Below, in pieces: positions 1 through 8,279 of a DNA stretch of 34,691 nt. Below the pieces are notes generated by a model, which did not search any database, was not told where the DNA came from, and saw nothing but the letters and a program-made list of their open reading frames with translations. The position numbers were made by a program, and so were the translations under genes. Source of the stretch: Hyphomonadaceae bacterium BRH_c29 (lineage in GTDB: Bacteria > Pseudomonadota > Alphaproteobacteria > Caulobacterales > Hyphomonadaceae); NCBI GenBank assembly GCA_000961695.1, contig LADW01000078.1, positions 1 to 34,691 on the forward strand. The letters run 5' to 3'. Positions within the stretch are counted from its first letter, which is position 1, and each line of letters begins with the position of its first letter.

Positions 1-33
1 TTTGCAAAGAAGCGGGCAGGCTTCCGCTTTGGT

Positions 34-546
34 ATGGAACACGGACGCATATTGTTCGACCAGGAAGTGATCCGGCGACACCTGGAATTACGGAAGGGTC
101 TTATTCCCTACTTGCTGAGTGCACGGTTCCTGATCGTGGTGACAGCGCCGGTGATCTATTCGCTGATTGTGGTCTTTGTGGCTCTGGATCTCTGGGTGTC
201 GATTTACCAGGCCATCTGTTTCCGGGTGTATGACATTCCTCAGGTCAAGCGCCGCGACTATCTGGTGTTCGACCGCACGAGCCTCGCCTATCTGAATGCC
301 ATGGAGAAACTGAACTGTGCCTATTGTTCCTATTCCAATGGCGTGATCGCCTATGTGCGTGAGGTCGCTGCGCGCACGGAACAGTACTGGTGCCCAATCA
401 AGCAGGCGCGTCGCATGATTGGTGCACACGCGCGTTATGCCGAGTTCACGGAATATGGCGACGCAGAACAGTACCGGGAACGACTTCGCGCGCTGCGGGA
501 AGAAATGCGTGAGGAGGCGGCGCCGAAAGAGACGCCCGACAACTAG
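34..546 (+). CDS. Conserved membrane-associated protein with a CxxC pair, function unknown
   Basis: This encodes 170 residues. One strongly hydrophobic stretch lies at about residues 31-60 and probably contains a single membrane segment. The rest is soluble and acidic at the C-terminus. A cysteine pair, Cys95-AYC-Cys98, is followed by Cys120 in the context YWCPIKQARR and then by His132, which could be a metal or redox site. I recognise the pattern as a conserved hypothetical family of proteobacteria without an assigned function. The reading frame is open to the left window edge (11 codons before this ATG), and I see no good Shine-Dalgarno site before the ATG, so the true start may lie outside the window. 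It converges on metG, with a hairpin between them. Confidence 0.7.
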   Translation: MEHGRILFDQEVIRRHLELRKGLIPYLLSARFLIVVTAPVIYSLIVVFVALDLWVSIYQAICFRVYDIPQVKRRDYLVFDRTSLAYLNAMEKLNCAYCSYSNGVIAYVREVAARTEQYWCPIKQARRMIGAHARYAEFTEYGDAEQYRERLRALREEMREEAAPKETPDN

Positions 547-593
547 GCGGAATGCGGCTTGCTGACTTTCAGGACATTTATCCTGCTATGAGA

Positions 594-627
594 CGGTGGG
601 AGCGGTCATCTATGATCGCTCCCACCG
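594..627. terminator. Perfect hairpin between convergent genes
   Basis: An 11-bp stem (594-604 pairs with 617-627) is extended inward by a G-T position and a further 4-bp TCAT/ATGA pairing around a 2-nt centre. It lies between the stop of the 170-residue protein and the stop of metG, which face each other. Neither side has a long T run, so it could be a bidirectional terminator or an RNA 3'-end stabiliser. Confidence 0.5.
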
Positions 628-641
628 GAAAATTCCAAGGC

Positions 642-2378
642 TCAGTTGCCGCCGCCGAAGCGTTCGGTCCATTCGGCGACCTGTTCATCCTCAATCTTCT
701 GGAACAGAACGTCTGGCGCAGAGATGGCCATGCCATGAGGCAGGGCATCCAGAAGGGCCGCAAAGTCCGTATCCGGCGCCGCACCGGGCATCTTGCGATG
801 CTCTTCCGGAATGCCGAGGGCATCGAGGATTTTCTTCGCTGCGTCGGGAATAATCGGCTGGGCAATGATGCCGAACAGGGCTGCGAGGTTCAGGCCCGCG
901 CGCACGCCGACAGCGGCGGCATCGACATCCGACTTGTACTTCACCCACGGCTCGGCCTTGGTGAGATATTCGTTGCCGGCGGCCCAGATGGCGCGCGTCT
1001 CGGCGGCGGCCTTCCGGAACTCCATGGCTTCGTAATACTCGATCAGGCGCGGCAGGCGCTCTTTCAGCTCCGCCGTCATCCAGGCTTCGGCTTCGCCCGG
1101 CGTTCCATTTGCCGGCACCTGTCCGTCAAACTTGGAGACGCAATACTTGGTAATCCGGTTCACGAAATTGCCCAGCACGTTGGCAAGGTCTGAGTTGACC
1201 GCGCTCTGGAAGCCTTCCCAGGTGAATGCGGCATCAGAGCCTTCGGGCGCGTTGGCGATGAGATACCAGCGCCAATAGTCCGACGGCAGAAGGCTCAGCG
1301 CCTGATCCATGAACACGCCGCGCTTCATCGAGGTGGAGAACTTGCCGCCATACCAGGTGACCCAGTTGAAGGCTTTCAGCTTGTCGACCGTCTTCCAAGG
1401 CTCGCCGCAGCCGAGCAGAGTGACGGGGAAAGAAACCGTGTGGAACGCGACATTGTCCTTGCCCATGAACTGGACATATTCGACCTCGTCTGCGCCCTTG
1501 TCGGTCTTCCAGAGGGCTTCCCAGTCCTTGCCATTGGCCTCGGCCCATTCCTGCGTGGCGGAGATGTAGCCGATCGGCGCATCGAACCAGACATAGAAGA
1601 CCTTGTCCTCAAAACCGGGACGCAGATTTCCGTCCGGGTCCGTGACTTTGACGCCCCAGCTGAGGTCGCGCGTGATGGCGCGGGCGATGAGGCCTTCGTC
1701 CAGCCATTTGTTGGCGATGGAGACTGCCAGGCTCGGCCAGTTGGCACCCTTGCTGTTGACCCATTCGCGGATACGATCCTGCATCCTGGTCTGCAGCAGG
1801 TAGAGGTGATTGGTATCGCGGATCTCGATATTGCGGCCACCGGAAACAGCCGAGTACGGATTGATCAGGTCGACCGGGTCCAGCAGGCGCCCGCAATTGT
1901 CGCATTGGTCGCCGCGCGCCTTCTCATAGCCGCAGGTCGGGCAGGTGCCCTCGACATAGCGGTCCGGCAGGAAGCGCCCGTCATCAACGGAATAGACCTG
2001 CTTGGACGTGCGCTCCTCGATCAGACCCTGGCTCTCCAGCGCCTGCGCGAGGTGTTGGGTGAGGGCGTGGTTTGCCGGGCGGGAGGTGCGGCCGAACCAG
2101 TCGAAGGACAGGTTGAAGCCTTCCCCGGCGGCGCGCTGGATCTCGTATTGCTCATCGCAATAGTCCTGCACGCTGACGCCAGCCGCCTGCGCGGCGAGTT
2201 CAGCCGGCGTGCCGTGTTCGTCCGTGGCGCAGATATAGGTCACATCATGGCCCAGCAGGCGCATCATACGGGAATACACGTCAGCCGGAAGCATCGACCC
2301 GGCCAGATTGCCGAGATGCTTGACGCCGTTGATGTACGGCAGAGCGGAGGTGACGAGGATGCGCCGGGGGTGCGTCAT
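642..2378 (-). CDS. metG: Methionyl-tRNA synthetase
   Basis: MetRS charges tRNA-Met with methionine in the cytoplasm. The 578-residue product has the class I signature HLGN at 21-24 in ALPYINGVKHLGN. A zinc knuckle has four cysteines (146, 149, 159, 162), and the second signature is KFSTS at 346-350 in place of KMSKS. The helical anticodon-binding region follows from about residue 365. There is no C-terminal EMAP/Trbp111-like domain, which fits the shorter MetRS type. The frame is open 36 codons further upstream, but the extension is Pro/Gly-rich and unlike the family. The start at 2378 puts the Rossmann fold at the N-terminus as expected and has a weak GGGAAAG upstream. The KFSTS variant occurs, to my recollection, in other alphaproteobacterial enzymes and is not a defect. 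Confidence 0.96.
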   Translation of the reverse strand: MTHPRRILVTSALPYINGVKHLGNLAGSMLPADVYSRMMRLLGHDVTYICATDEHGTPAELAAQAAGVSVQDYCDEQYEIQRAAGEGFNLSFDWFGRTSRPANHALTQHLAQALESQGLIEERTSKQVYSVDDGRFLPDRYVEGTCPTCGYEKARGDQCDNCGRLLDPVDLINPYSAVSGGRNIEIRDTNHLYLLQTRMQDRIREWVNSKGANWPSLAVSIANKWLDEGLIARAITRDLSWGVKVTDPDGNLRPGFEDKVFYVWFDAPIGYISATQEWAEANGKDWEALWKTDKGADEVEYVQFMGKDNVAFHTVSFPVTLLGCGEPWKTVDKLKAFNWVTWYGGKFSTSMKRGVFMDQALSLLPSDYWRWYLIANAPEGSDAAFTWEGFQSAVNSDLANVLGNFVNRITKYCVSKFDGQVPANGTPGEAEAWMTAELKERLPRLIEYYEAMEFRKAAAETRAIWAAGNEYLTKAEPWVKYKSDVDAAAVGVRAGLNLAALFGIIAQPIIPDAAKKILDALGIPEEHRKMPGAAPDTDFAALLDALPHGMAISAPDVLFQKIEDEQVAEWTERFGGGN

Positions 2379-2520
2379 GTGGGGTCTGTCTTTCCCATTG
2401 GTTGGTTCAGGCTCAGGATTCGGGCCATCTGGCCCGCCCGAAGCGTGTCTTGTAGCGCGGCGAGCCGGAAATGAAAGAATCGGCACGGATAAAAAGCCGT
2501 TGTTTCACCAGTGCCCTCGC

Positions 2521-2559
2521 CGAAAAGAAAAACCCCGGACAGGCAAAGCCGGTCCGGGG
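2521..2559 (-). terminator. Rho-independent terminator
   Basis: On the minus strand an 8-bp GC stem (2533-2540 with 2552-2559) has an inner GGC/GCC pairing and is followed directly by the T-rich tract TTTTTCTTTT (2523-2532). It ends transcription of the small OmpA-like gene before the start of metG, so metG needs its own promoter between about 2379 and 2520. Confidence 0.88.
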
Positions 2560-2626
2560 GAGTTGACGGTACAGGCGCGGTGATAACGAACCTGCGACCG
2601 AGCGGGGGGGAGAATTCGTGGGGGCC

Positions 2627-3106
2627 TCAGAGGCCGTAGATCGGTTTCACGTCCAGCTTGACGTCGACGCGGCGGGCCATCGGCTCAACCTGGGTCTCAG
2701 CCGAAGCGGCAGTCGCGTTGACCTGCTGAAAGCTCGTCTCGATGCGCGGGGCAAACACGCCGCGGTCAGACAGGGCCTCCAGAACGGCGGCGGCGCGGGC
2801 TTCTGACAGTTGAGCCAGTTCGGAATCCGAGTGGGCTTCTTCAGAAACCACCGAAACATCAATGTCTGTCACAGCGCAGCCTTCAAGGCTGTTGGTGGCA
2901 GCGTTCAGAGCGCGGACGGAGTAAGAGGACAGCATCGTCTCGTAGGCCGGGAAGTAGATCGACAGGGTCATATCTTCGCAGACAGGCTTGTGGGCCACAT
3001 AGACCGGCTTGGTTGGCGGCGCCTTGGGGGCGTCGGATACTGCTGGCAACGCCAGGGTTGCGCCCATCAGGCCAAGGCCAGCAATAGCAAACAGTGCGCG
3101 TTTCAT
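2627..3106 (-). CDS. Small secreted OmpA-like periplasmic protein
   Basis: The product has 159 residues. A signal peptide (residues 1-23, basic start then a Leu/Ala core) is followed by a Pro/Lys-rich linker and a domain that resembles a shortened OmpA C-terminal peptidoglycan-binding fold. The motif QLSEARAAAV at 99-108 matches the LSxxRAxxV signature, and ARRVDVKLDV near the C-terminus matches the closing strand. The usual GHTD loop is absent, so peptidoglycan binding is uncertain. Cys43 and Cys77 could form a disulfide in the periplasm. I chose the start at 3106 because AAGGAG (3113-3118) lies 6 nt upstream and the signal peptide then begins cleanly. The frame is open 26 codons further upstream. 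The gene is monocistronic, with its own terminator. Confidence 0.75.
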   Translation of the reverse strand: MKRALFAIAGLGLMGATLALPAVSDAPKAPPTKPVYVAHKPVCEDMTLSIYFPAYETMLSSYSVRALNAATNSLEGCAVTDIDVSVVSEEAHSDSELAQLSEARAAAVLEALSDRGVFAPRIETSFQQVNATAASAETQVEPMARRVDVKLDVKPIYGL

Positions 3107-3118
3107 TGTGGTCTCCTT

Positions 3119-3431
3119 CATGCTCATTTCTTGCTCCATCAATCCTTGGGAACTCTGTCGGTTCCTGTGTTCTTGTGTGAACAAAGAGATAGATTTGGTT
3201 TGAGGCCGAAATGTGCGCCCGCCGGGGCGAATGAGGCGGTGCCAAGGAATTTGGATGAAATCTGCTTTGCGCCCCTGAATCCCTTATAGGTCAGCAGGGG
3301 CACCCGGTTTCTGGCCTGTTAGGTTCTCGCCTCGGGGGAAAAATCGCTGGAAATGGGGCAAGTCTGGGGCACAATCCGGCCTCTGATCCAGCGGCAAGTG
3401 CGGCGGCACCGTTTGGGTGTGGCGAGGCAGC
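3119..3431. other. Intergenic region upstream of tRNA-Thr
   Basis: I see no convincing gene between the small OmpA-like gene and the tRNA. It must contain the minus-strand promoter of the OmpA-like gene. A 7-bp inverted repeat (3271-3277 with 3295-3301, arms GCCCCTG/CAGGGGC) flanks an AT-richer centre containing CTTATAGG. Its role is unknown. Confidence 0.4.
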
Positions 3432-3460
3432 TTGCATCCGGCGAGACTTCCCATTAGTGA
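3432..3460 (+). promoter_or_regulatory. Candidate promoter of tRNA-Thr
   Basis: A TTGCAT hexamer (3432-3437) and a TAGTGA hexamer (3455-3460) are 17 nt apart. Transcription would start about 8 nt before the mature tRNA 5' end. The -10 match is weak, so this is a position-supported guess. Confidence 0.35.
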
Positions 3461-3475
3461 CGGGTTTCCTGATGG

Positions 3476-3551
3476 GCCGGCTTAGCTCAGCTGGTAGAGC
3501 ATCTGATTTGTAATCAGAGGGTCGCGGGTTCGAGTCCTGCAGCCGGCACCA
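3476..3551 (+). tRNA. tRNA-Thr (anticodon TGT)
   Basis: A complete 76-nt cloverleaf can be drawn. The acceptor stem is GCCGGCT (3476-3482) with AGCCGGC (3541-3547), the discriminator is A3548 and CCA (3549-3551) is encoded. The D arm is present, the anticodon stem is TCTGA/TCAGA with loop TTTGTAA, and the T arm contains GGTTCGAGTCC. The anticodon TGT is at 3509-3511 and reads ACA threonine codons. Just downstream (3556-3577) an 8-bp stem with one bulged G and an A5 loop may help form the 3' end, though no T run follows it. Confidence 0.97.
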
Positions 3552-3768
3552 TAGGAACGCTTGAAAAACAAGGCGTTGCGGGTGGGGGGACGGGTTTGCG
3601 AGACCGTTTCTTCTGCCGTTTCCACAATTTTTCCTGGTATTGCGCGGTGGTTGCCGTGTTCGAGCAGCAGTTTTATGGCTGTCTGAGCTCCAACAGGATT
3701 GGGGGCATTGCGCGTTAGGAAGGGGCGGCATCCAGGAACCGTCTGGCCAAACTCAAACAAAATGGCCT

Positions 3769-3775
3769 GGGGAGG
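3769..3775 (+). promoter_or_regulatory. Strong Shine-Dalgarno site that points to a non-AUG start
   Basis: GGGGAGG lies 5 nt before an ATC codon (3781) in the AraC-type reading frame. No ATG, GTG or TTG is in frame close behind it: the nearest are a TTG at 3640 and an ATG at 3814. It is the best ribosome-binding site in the neighbourhood and sits where the conserved part of the protein begins. Confidence 0.5.
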
Positions 3776-3780
3776 CGACG

Positions 3781-4815
3781 ATCGACACGTATCTCATCAG
3801 CGCGGCGCTCTACATGCCGGCCTGGGATTGGGCCAGGGAGAACGGGATTGACCCGATGCTCCTGTTGCAGGGCACGGGTCTTGATGGCGACCAGATCAGC
3901 GACACGAAATGCCTGCTGACGACCGTCCAGCACTACAGGCTGGTGAACAACATCATCGCGCTTGGGTCTGATCGCGCGATGGGGCTGGAAATCGGCCGGC
4001 GGGCGCACCTGTCGAGCATTGGCCTGTTGGGCATGATGATGCTGTGTGCGCCGACTGTACGCGCAGCCTTGCGGGTGGGAGCGACGTATGCCCCGGTCGC
4101 GGGATCGCTGGGCAAGCTCACCAACCGGGATGAAGCAGACGGCTTTGCGATCATCTATTCTGCGCCGCCGGTTGGTGCGTCCCTGCGCCGATATCTGACC
4201 GAAGACATATTCTCTGCGACGCTGGCCTATCTGGCCGAACTGATGAACGAGGCGCCGCCGGGTGAAGGGCAGTGCGGCTGGATCCGCAAGATCGCCTTCA
4301 GCTACAAACGTCCGGCCAGGGCGCGCGACTATGAAGAGCGCTTCCAGTGTCCGCTTGAATTCGGCGCCAAGGTCAGCTGCATGTGGCTGGAGCCTGAACT
4401 GGTCGAGAAAGTGCCGGTGCTGGCGAATGCGCTCGCATTCGAGCAATGCCTCGAAATGTATGAGCGCTTGCTGGTGGACATGAAGGAAGAGGCGGTCATC
4501 GTCAGCCGGACCCGAGACATCATCCTGCGGGACCCCTCGAAATTCCTGAGCGTGGAGGAGGTTGCAGAGGCCGTTGCGCTGCCGCCCCGCACATTCCAGC
4601 GCCATCTGGCCAGGTCTGGCGCGTCGTTTGGCGGCGTCCAGGCGGATGTGCGCCGCGCGCTCGCGCAAGACCTGCTTTGCAATTCCACTCTGACCGTCGA
4701 GGAAATTGCGGCCCGGCTGGGCTACAGCGAGCCGAGCAATTTCAGGCGGGCGTTCCGTAGCTGGCTGGACGTCACGCCGACCGAGTATCGCCTGGCGGTG
4801 ACGTCCCGCCACTGA
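3781..4815 (+). CDS. AraC-family transcriptional regulator (arabinose-binding-like N-domain)
   Basis: The product is a DNA-binding regulator of about 344 residues. An N-terminal ligand-binding-like domain begins AALYMPAWDWARENGIDP. The C-terminal double helix-turn-helix contains FLSVEEVAEAVALPPRTFQRHL, and then TVEEIAARLGYSEPSNFRRAF with the classic AraC PTEYR ending. The start is uncertain: TTG3640 lies only 89 nt behind the tRNA with no Shine-Dalgarno site and adds an unconserved tail. ATC3781 has an excellent one. ATG3814 has none and would remove part of the conserved start. It reads toward the TonB-dependent receptor 146 nt away and may control that receptor and the two genes after it; this is inferred from position only. 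The effector is unknown. Confidence 0.85.
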   Translation: MDTYLISAALYMPAWDWARENGIDPMLLLQGTGLDGDQISDTKCLLTTVQHYRLVNNIIALGSDRAMGLEIGRRAHLSSIGLLGMMMLCAPTVRAALRVGATYAPVAGSLGKLTNRDEADGFAIIYSAPPVGASLRRYLTEDIFSATLAYLAELMNEAPPGEGQCGWIRKIAFSYKRPARARDYEERFQCPLEFGAKVSCMWLEPELVEKVPVLANALAFEQCLEMYERLLVDMKEEAVIVSRTRDIILRDPSKFLSVEEVAEAVALPPRTFQRHLARSGASFGGVQADVRRALAQDLLCNSTLTVEEIAARLGYSEPSNFRRAFRSWLDVTPTEYRLAVTSRH

Positions 4816-4865
4816 CCTCCCTCTGGAAAATATATCCCAGGACGTCAGACATATGGCGCAAATTG

Positions 4866-4948
4866 ACCCATTTGGGTTCGGCCTGACCTCCCGGCCTGCT
4901 GCGGAGCGTGGAATAGCCTTCTCCATATAAAAAAGGCGGACCACGCCT
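4866..4948 (+). promoter_or_regulatory. Leader of the receptor operon with candidate operators
   Basis: Three short repeats lie between the AraC-type gene and the receptor. The inverted repeat ACCCA-TT-TGGGT is at 4866-4877. A direct repeat CGGCCTG at 4879-4885 and 4892-4898 is spaced 13 bp start to start. A 5-bp hairpin AGGCG/CGCCT at 4934-4948 lies just before the ribosome-binding site GGGAGA. Direct repeats are typical of AraC-type operators, but I cannot tell which of these, if any, is bound. An AT-rich TATAAA at 4926-4931 could be a -10 box without a clear -35. Confidence 0.3.
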
Positions 4949-4961
4949 CAGGGAGAAAAAC

Positions 4962-7352
4962 ATGTTTCCAGGCAAATCAATTCTTATGGGCGGAACGGCC
5001 GTGTTCGTGGTGCTTGCATCGACTGGACAGGCATTGGCGCAAGACGCAACCGATGACACCGCGCAGGTGAGTGAAGAGGCCGAAGGCCGGCTCAAGACAG
5101 TTGTCGTGACCGCGCAGCGCCGCGAGCAAAGCGTCAACGACATCGGCATCGCCATCAACGCATTCGACTCCAGCCAGCTCGATGATCTCGGTGTTGGCGA
5201 TGTGGGCGATCTGGCGCTGCTGACGCCGGGGGTGAACCTCACTGAAACGGGCGTGACCGGTGTGCCGGTCTATTCGATCCGCGGTGTTGGCTTTGACGAT
5301 TACAGCTCCAACAGTACGTCTACGGTCGGTATCTATCATGACGACGTGAGCCTGCCATATCCGACGATGACGCGCGAACCCCAGTATGACCTTGGCCGTG
5401 TGGAAATTCTGAAAGGCCCGCAGGGCACACTCTATGGCCGTAACACGACGGCTGGCGCGATCAATCTGATCAGCAATCGTCCGACACGAGACTTTGAAGC
5501 CGGCGCGACGCTGGGTTATGGCCGCTTCGAAACGGTCGATGCCAAAGGCTATATCAGCGGCCCCGTGTCTGACACGCTGCGCTATCGCCTTTCCGGTGCG
5601 ACCACTCAGTCCGGTGAAGGCGCACAGGAAAGTTCCTCCCGCCCCGGCGACCGCCTCGGAAAGCAAGACAAGACCGCCGCGCGCCTTCTGGTCGACTGGG
5701 ATGCGAGCGAGTCAGTTTCAGTCCTGTTCAAACTGCACGGCTATCAGGACAAGTCCGAGAACTCTGTTCCTCAGTACTTCGCCTATGTGCCGCTCGTTCC
5801 CGACCTTGCAGCCTATTTCCCTGCACCGGACCCTGCGACCATTCCCAATCTCGACAATCCCCGCAGCGCTGACTGGAGCGCCACGTTGACGCCGAAGCGC
5901 GACAATGAGGGCTGGGGTGCATCGGCTCAGGTGAGCTGGGATATTGGCGGTATGAAGCTCGATTCCATTTCGGCCTATGAGCGCTTCGATCGCAATGAGT
6001 CCAATGACTGGGACGGCACGTCAGTCGAAAACCTGGACGTCATCAACGATACCAGCATCGACTCCTACAGCCAGGAGCTGCGCCTCTCGGGGGATGTCGA
6101 CGACCGCATGACCTGGGTGCTTGGCGCCTTCCTGTCCCATGATGAAGTCGATGAAAGCTGGATCGCCCTCGGCAGCCAGTCCACGATCTATCAAGGTGTG
6201 TTCGGCGCTGTCGATACACGGTACGCGCAGGAGACGGACACTGCCGCCCTGTTCGCGCATTCTGAGTGGGAGTTTGCCCCGAACTGGAGTCTGACGACCG
6301 GCATCCGCTACACGCAGGAAGACCGCTCCTTCGCGGCTTGCTCGTATGACGTCGATGGCGGAGTCGCGCTGCTTTACAGCCAGATCGACCTTGGCCCGGT
6401 TCCGGGTGCCGACAGCTTCTACCTGTCTTCCACACCGCTTGCGCAGGGCGATTGCGCCACGGTCAACACGAATGATCCAAGCTATACGGTGGACGGCAGC
6501 GGATATGTCACGGCCTATGGCGGCAGCTCCGGCATTTTCCGGGATAGCGCGAGTTATGACAATGTCTCGGGCAAGCTCGGGCTCGACTGGACGCCAACCA
6601 GCAACACGCTGCTTTATGCCAGCATCAGCCGGGGCTTCAAATCCGGTGGGTACAATGGCGCGGCCTCGTCCAGCTGGGTGCAGCTCGAACCGTATGCAGA
6701 AGAAACGCTTAACGCCTATGAGGTGGGTGGCAAATCCACACTGGCGGATGGCCGGATTCAGCTGAATGGTTCGGTGTTCTACTATGACTATCAGGACAAG
6801 CAGATCACCGGCTTCATCAGCGATCCGGTCTTTGGCCTGCTGACGCAGATCCTAAACGTACCAAAGTCGAACATCTGGGGCGCGGAAGCAGATATCGAAT
6901 GGCAGGTGACACCAGACTTCTATCTGCGCGCCGGTGTTTCGAAGCTTAAATCCGAGATCAAGGAATTCACCGGGCTGGATGGAACCGGAAACATCCAGAA
7001 CTTTGCCGGCCTTTCCCTGCCGCAGACGCCGGACTGGCAGATCAATGGGCAGACTGAATATCGCCGGTCGATTTCAGACACTCTCTACGCCCGCATCGGC
7101 GCAGACTTTGCCTATAGCGCCAATTACCAGACCGGCGTTGATCCTTCGCCGCTCTTCTATGTCGATGATTATTTCGTCTGGAATGGACGTGTCGGGATCG
7201 GGTCCGAGACCGACGGTTGGGAAGTGCTCCTCTGGGGCAAGAACCTCGCCGATAGCGCGTACTATACAAGCGCCAATCTTTCGAACGACTATTGGTTCCG
7301 TACGCCCGGCTCAGGCATGACCTGGGGCGTCCAGCTGGATCTGGAATTCTAG
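4962..7352 (+). CDS. TonB-dependent outer membrane receptor
   Basis: This is a 796-residue outer-membrane gated channel that takes up a ligand with energy from TonB-ExbBD. A signal peptide ends near ALAQ (residues 24-27). A TonB-box-like segment (about 46-54, TVVVTAQRR) follows, then the plug domain with VPVYSIRGVGFDDY and the conserved VEILKGPQGTLYGRNTTAGAINL. The beta-barrel runs to the C-terminus and ends in an aromatic residue (MTWGVQLDLEF), as outer-membrane barrels do. There is no N-terminal STN signalling domain, so direct control through an anti-sigma factor is unlikely. The start is set by the signal peptide and the GGGAGA box. It resembles receptors that sphingomonads and relatives use for non-iron organic substrates. 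The next two genes follow at 30 and 3 nt, so this is the first gene of an operon. Confidence 0.93.
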   Translation: MFPGKSILMGGTAVFVVLASTGQALAQDATDDTAQVSEEAEGRLKTVVVTAQRREQSVNDIGIAINAFDSSQLDDLGVGDVGDLALLTPGVNLTETGVTGVPVYSIRGVGFDDYSSNSTSTVGIYHDDVSLPYPTMTREPQYDLGRVEILKGPQGTLYGRNTTAGAINLISNRPTRDFEAGATLGYGRFETVDAKGYISGPVSDTLRYRLSGATTQSGEGAQESSSRPGDRLGKQDKTAARLLVDWDASESVSVLFKLHGYQDKSENSVPQYFAYVPLVPDLAAYFPAPDPATIPNLDNPRSADWSATLTPKRDNEGWGASAQVSWDIGGMKLDSISAYERFDRNESNDWDGTSVENLDVINDTSIDSYSQELRLSGDVDDRMTWVLGAFLSHDEVDESWIALGSQSTIYQGVFGAVDTRYAQETDTAALFAHSEWEFAPNWSLTTGIRYTQEDRSFAACSYDVDGGVALLYSQIDLGPVPGADSFYLSSTPLAQGDCATVNTNDPSYTVDGSGYVTAYGGSSGIFRDSASYDNVSGKLGLDWTPTSNTLLYASISRGFKSGGYNGAASSSWVQLEPYAEETLNAYEVGGKSTLADGRIQLNGSVFYYDYQDKQITGFISDPVFGLLTQILNVPKSNIWGAEADIEWQVTPDFYLRAGVSKLKSEIKEFTGLDGTGNIQNFAGLSLPQTPDWQINGQTEYRRSISDTLYARIGADFAYSANYQTGVDPSPLFYVDDYFVWNGRVGIGSETDGWEVLLWGKNLADSAYYTSANLSNDYWFRTPGSGMTWGVQLDLEF

Positions 7353-7382
7353 GAAGCACGAAGAACGCAGGGGATCGAAAAG

Positions 7383-8276
7383 ATGTGGGAACACCTCGAC
7401 GCAACCATTCCGACATATGCCTTGTACATATACGGCGTCCTGATCGTGATCGAGCTGGCTTTCGAGCTCACGCAGAAAGTGCGTGGGTACAAGCTGGGTG
7501 ACACGCTTTGTAGTCTGACGATGGGCGGCTTTTACATCGGCATGTCGGCGCTGATGAAAGGGTTCACTCTGTGGTTCTTTTACTTCGTCCAGAAATATGC
7601 GCTTTTTGATTTCGGTCAGAGCTGGGTTGCTTTCATCGCTTGCTACATAGCTGTGGACTTCCTGTTCTACTGGTATCACCGGTGCATCCATGAGGTGAGA
7701 GTTGGTTGGGCGGCACATGTCGCTCACCACTCGAGCGAGGAGTTTAATCTGGGAGCGACAGCGTTCCGGCAATCCTTTGCCGAGCCTCTGCTGGAGCCGT
7801 TTTTCTATGTCGGTGCCGTGCTGATCGGCTTTGATCCGCTCATGGTTCTGGTCGCGATCCAGATCAATCTCATCTACATGTTCTGGGTGCATCTGCGCCG
7901 TTTTCCCAAGATGCATCCGGCAATCGAATGGCTGTTCGTCACGCCCTCGCATCACCGGGTGCATCATGCCGCCAATATCCAGTATCTGGACAAGAATTAT
8001 AGCGGCACATTCATCATCTGGGACCGGATGTTCGGGTCTTTTGCGGAAGAAATCGAAACGCCCGAATTCGGCATCGTTCAGCAGCTTCGTCACAACAATC
8101 CGATCAGGGCGAGCTTCGACAGCTGGATCGCCCTTGCTGGCGACGTGTGGCGCGCCAAGGGCGTCCGTAACAAGCTTGGCTACCTGCTCAGACCGCCCGG
8201 CTGGGCACCGGACGGGCAGGGCATGACAACGCGTCAGCGCCGGGAAGCCGCAGACGCGGCCGGATCGGCGACTTAA
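7383..8276 (+). CDS. Sterol desaturase / fatty acid hydroxylase superfamily membrane protein
   Basis: The 297-residue integral membrane protein carries the three histidine boxes that hold a di-iron centre: HRCIH (99-103), HVAHH (112-116) and HRVHH (191-195). The last is preceded by another His and followed by the typical YLDKNYSG. Members hydroxylate or desaturate sterols, fatty acids, carotenoids or alkylglycerols using O2. Hydrophobic segments lie at about 10-27, 46-72, 80-98 and 140-170. The start lies 30 nt after the receptor stop, with AGGGGA upstream. The operon context suggests that a compound taken up by the receptor is oxidised here. The substrate cannot be inferred from the sequence. 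The C-terminus is Arg/Ala-rich and poorly conserved. Confidence 0.9.
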   Translation: MWEHLDATIPTYALYIYGVLIVIELAFELTQKVRGYKLGDTLCSLTMGGFYIGMSALMKGFTLWFFYFVQKYALFDFGQSWVAFIACYIAVDFLFYWYHRCIHEVRVGWAAHVAHHSSEEFNLGATAFRQSFAEPLLEPFFYVGAVLIGFDPLMVLVAIQINLIYMFWVHLRRFPKMHPAIEWLFVTPSHHRVHHAANIQYLDKNYSGTFIIWDRMFGSFAEEIETPEFGIVQQLRHNNPIRASFDSWIALAGDVWRAKGVRNKLGYLLRPPGWAPDGQGMTTRQRREAADAAGSAT

Positions 8277-8279
8277 GTC

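Noticed and set aside
1329..1343. KFSTS in place of KMSKS in MetRS as a damaged active site
   Set aside because: The rest of the enzyme is intact and I recall this variant from other alphaproteobacterial MetRS proteins, so it is a lineage form.
1440..2474. A 344-codon plus-strand frame opposite metG
   Set aside because: metG is unambiguous, and the antisense frame is a codon-bias shadow.
3476..3551. tRNA-Thr as a possible phage or island integration site
   Set aside because: I see no direct repeat of the tRNA 3' end elsewhere in the window and no integrase gene.
3715..4944. A 409-codon minus-strand frame opposite the AraC-type gene
   Set aside because: The plus-strand frame has clear AraC helix-turn-helix motifs; the antisense product has none.
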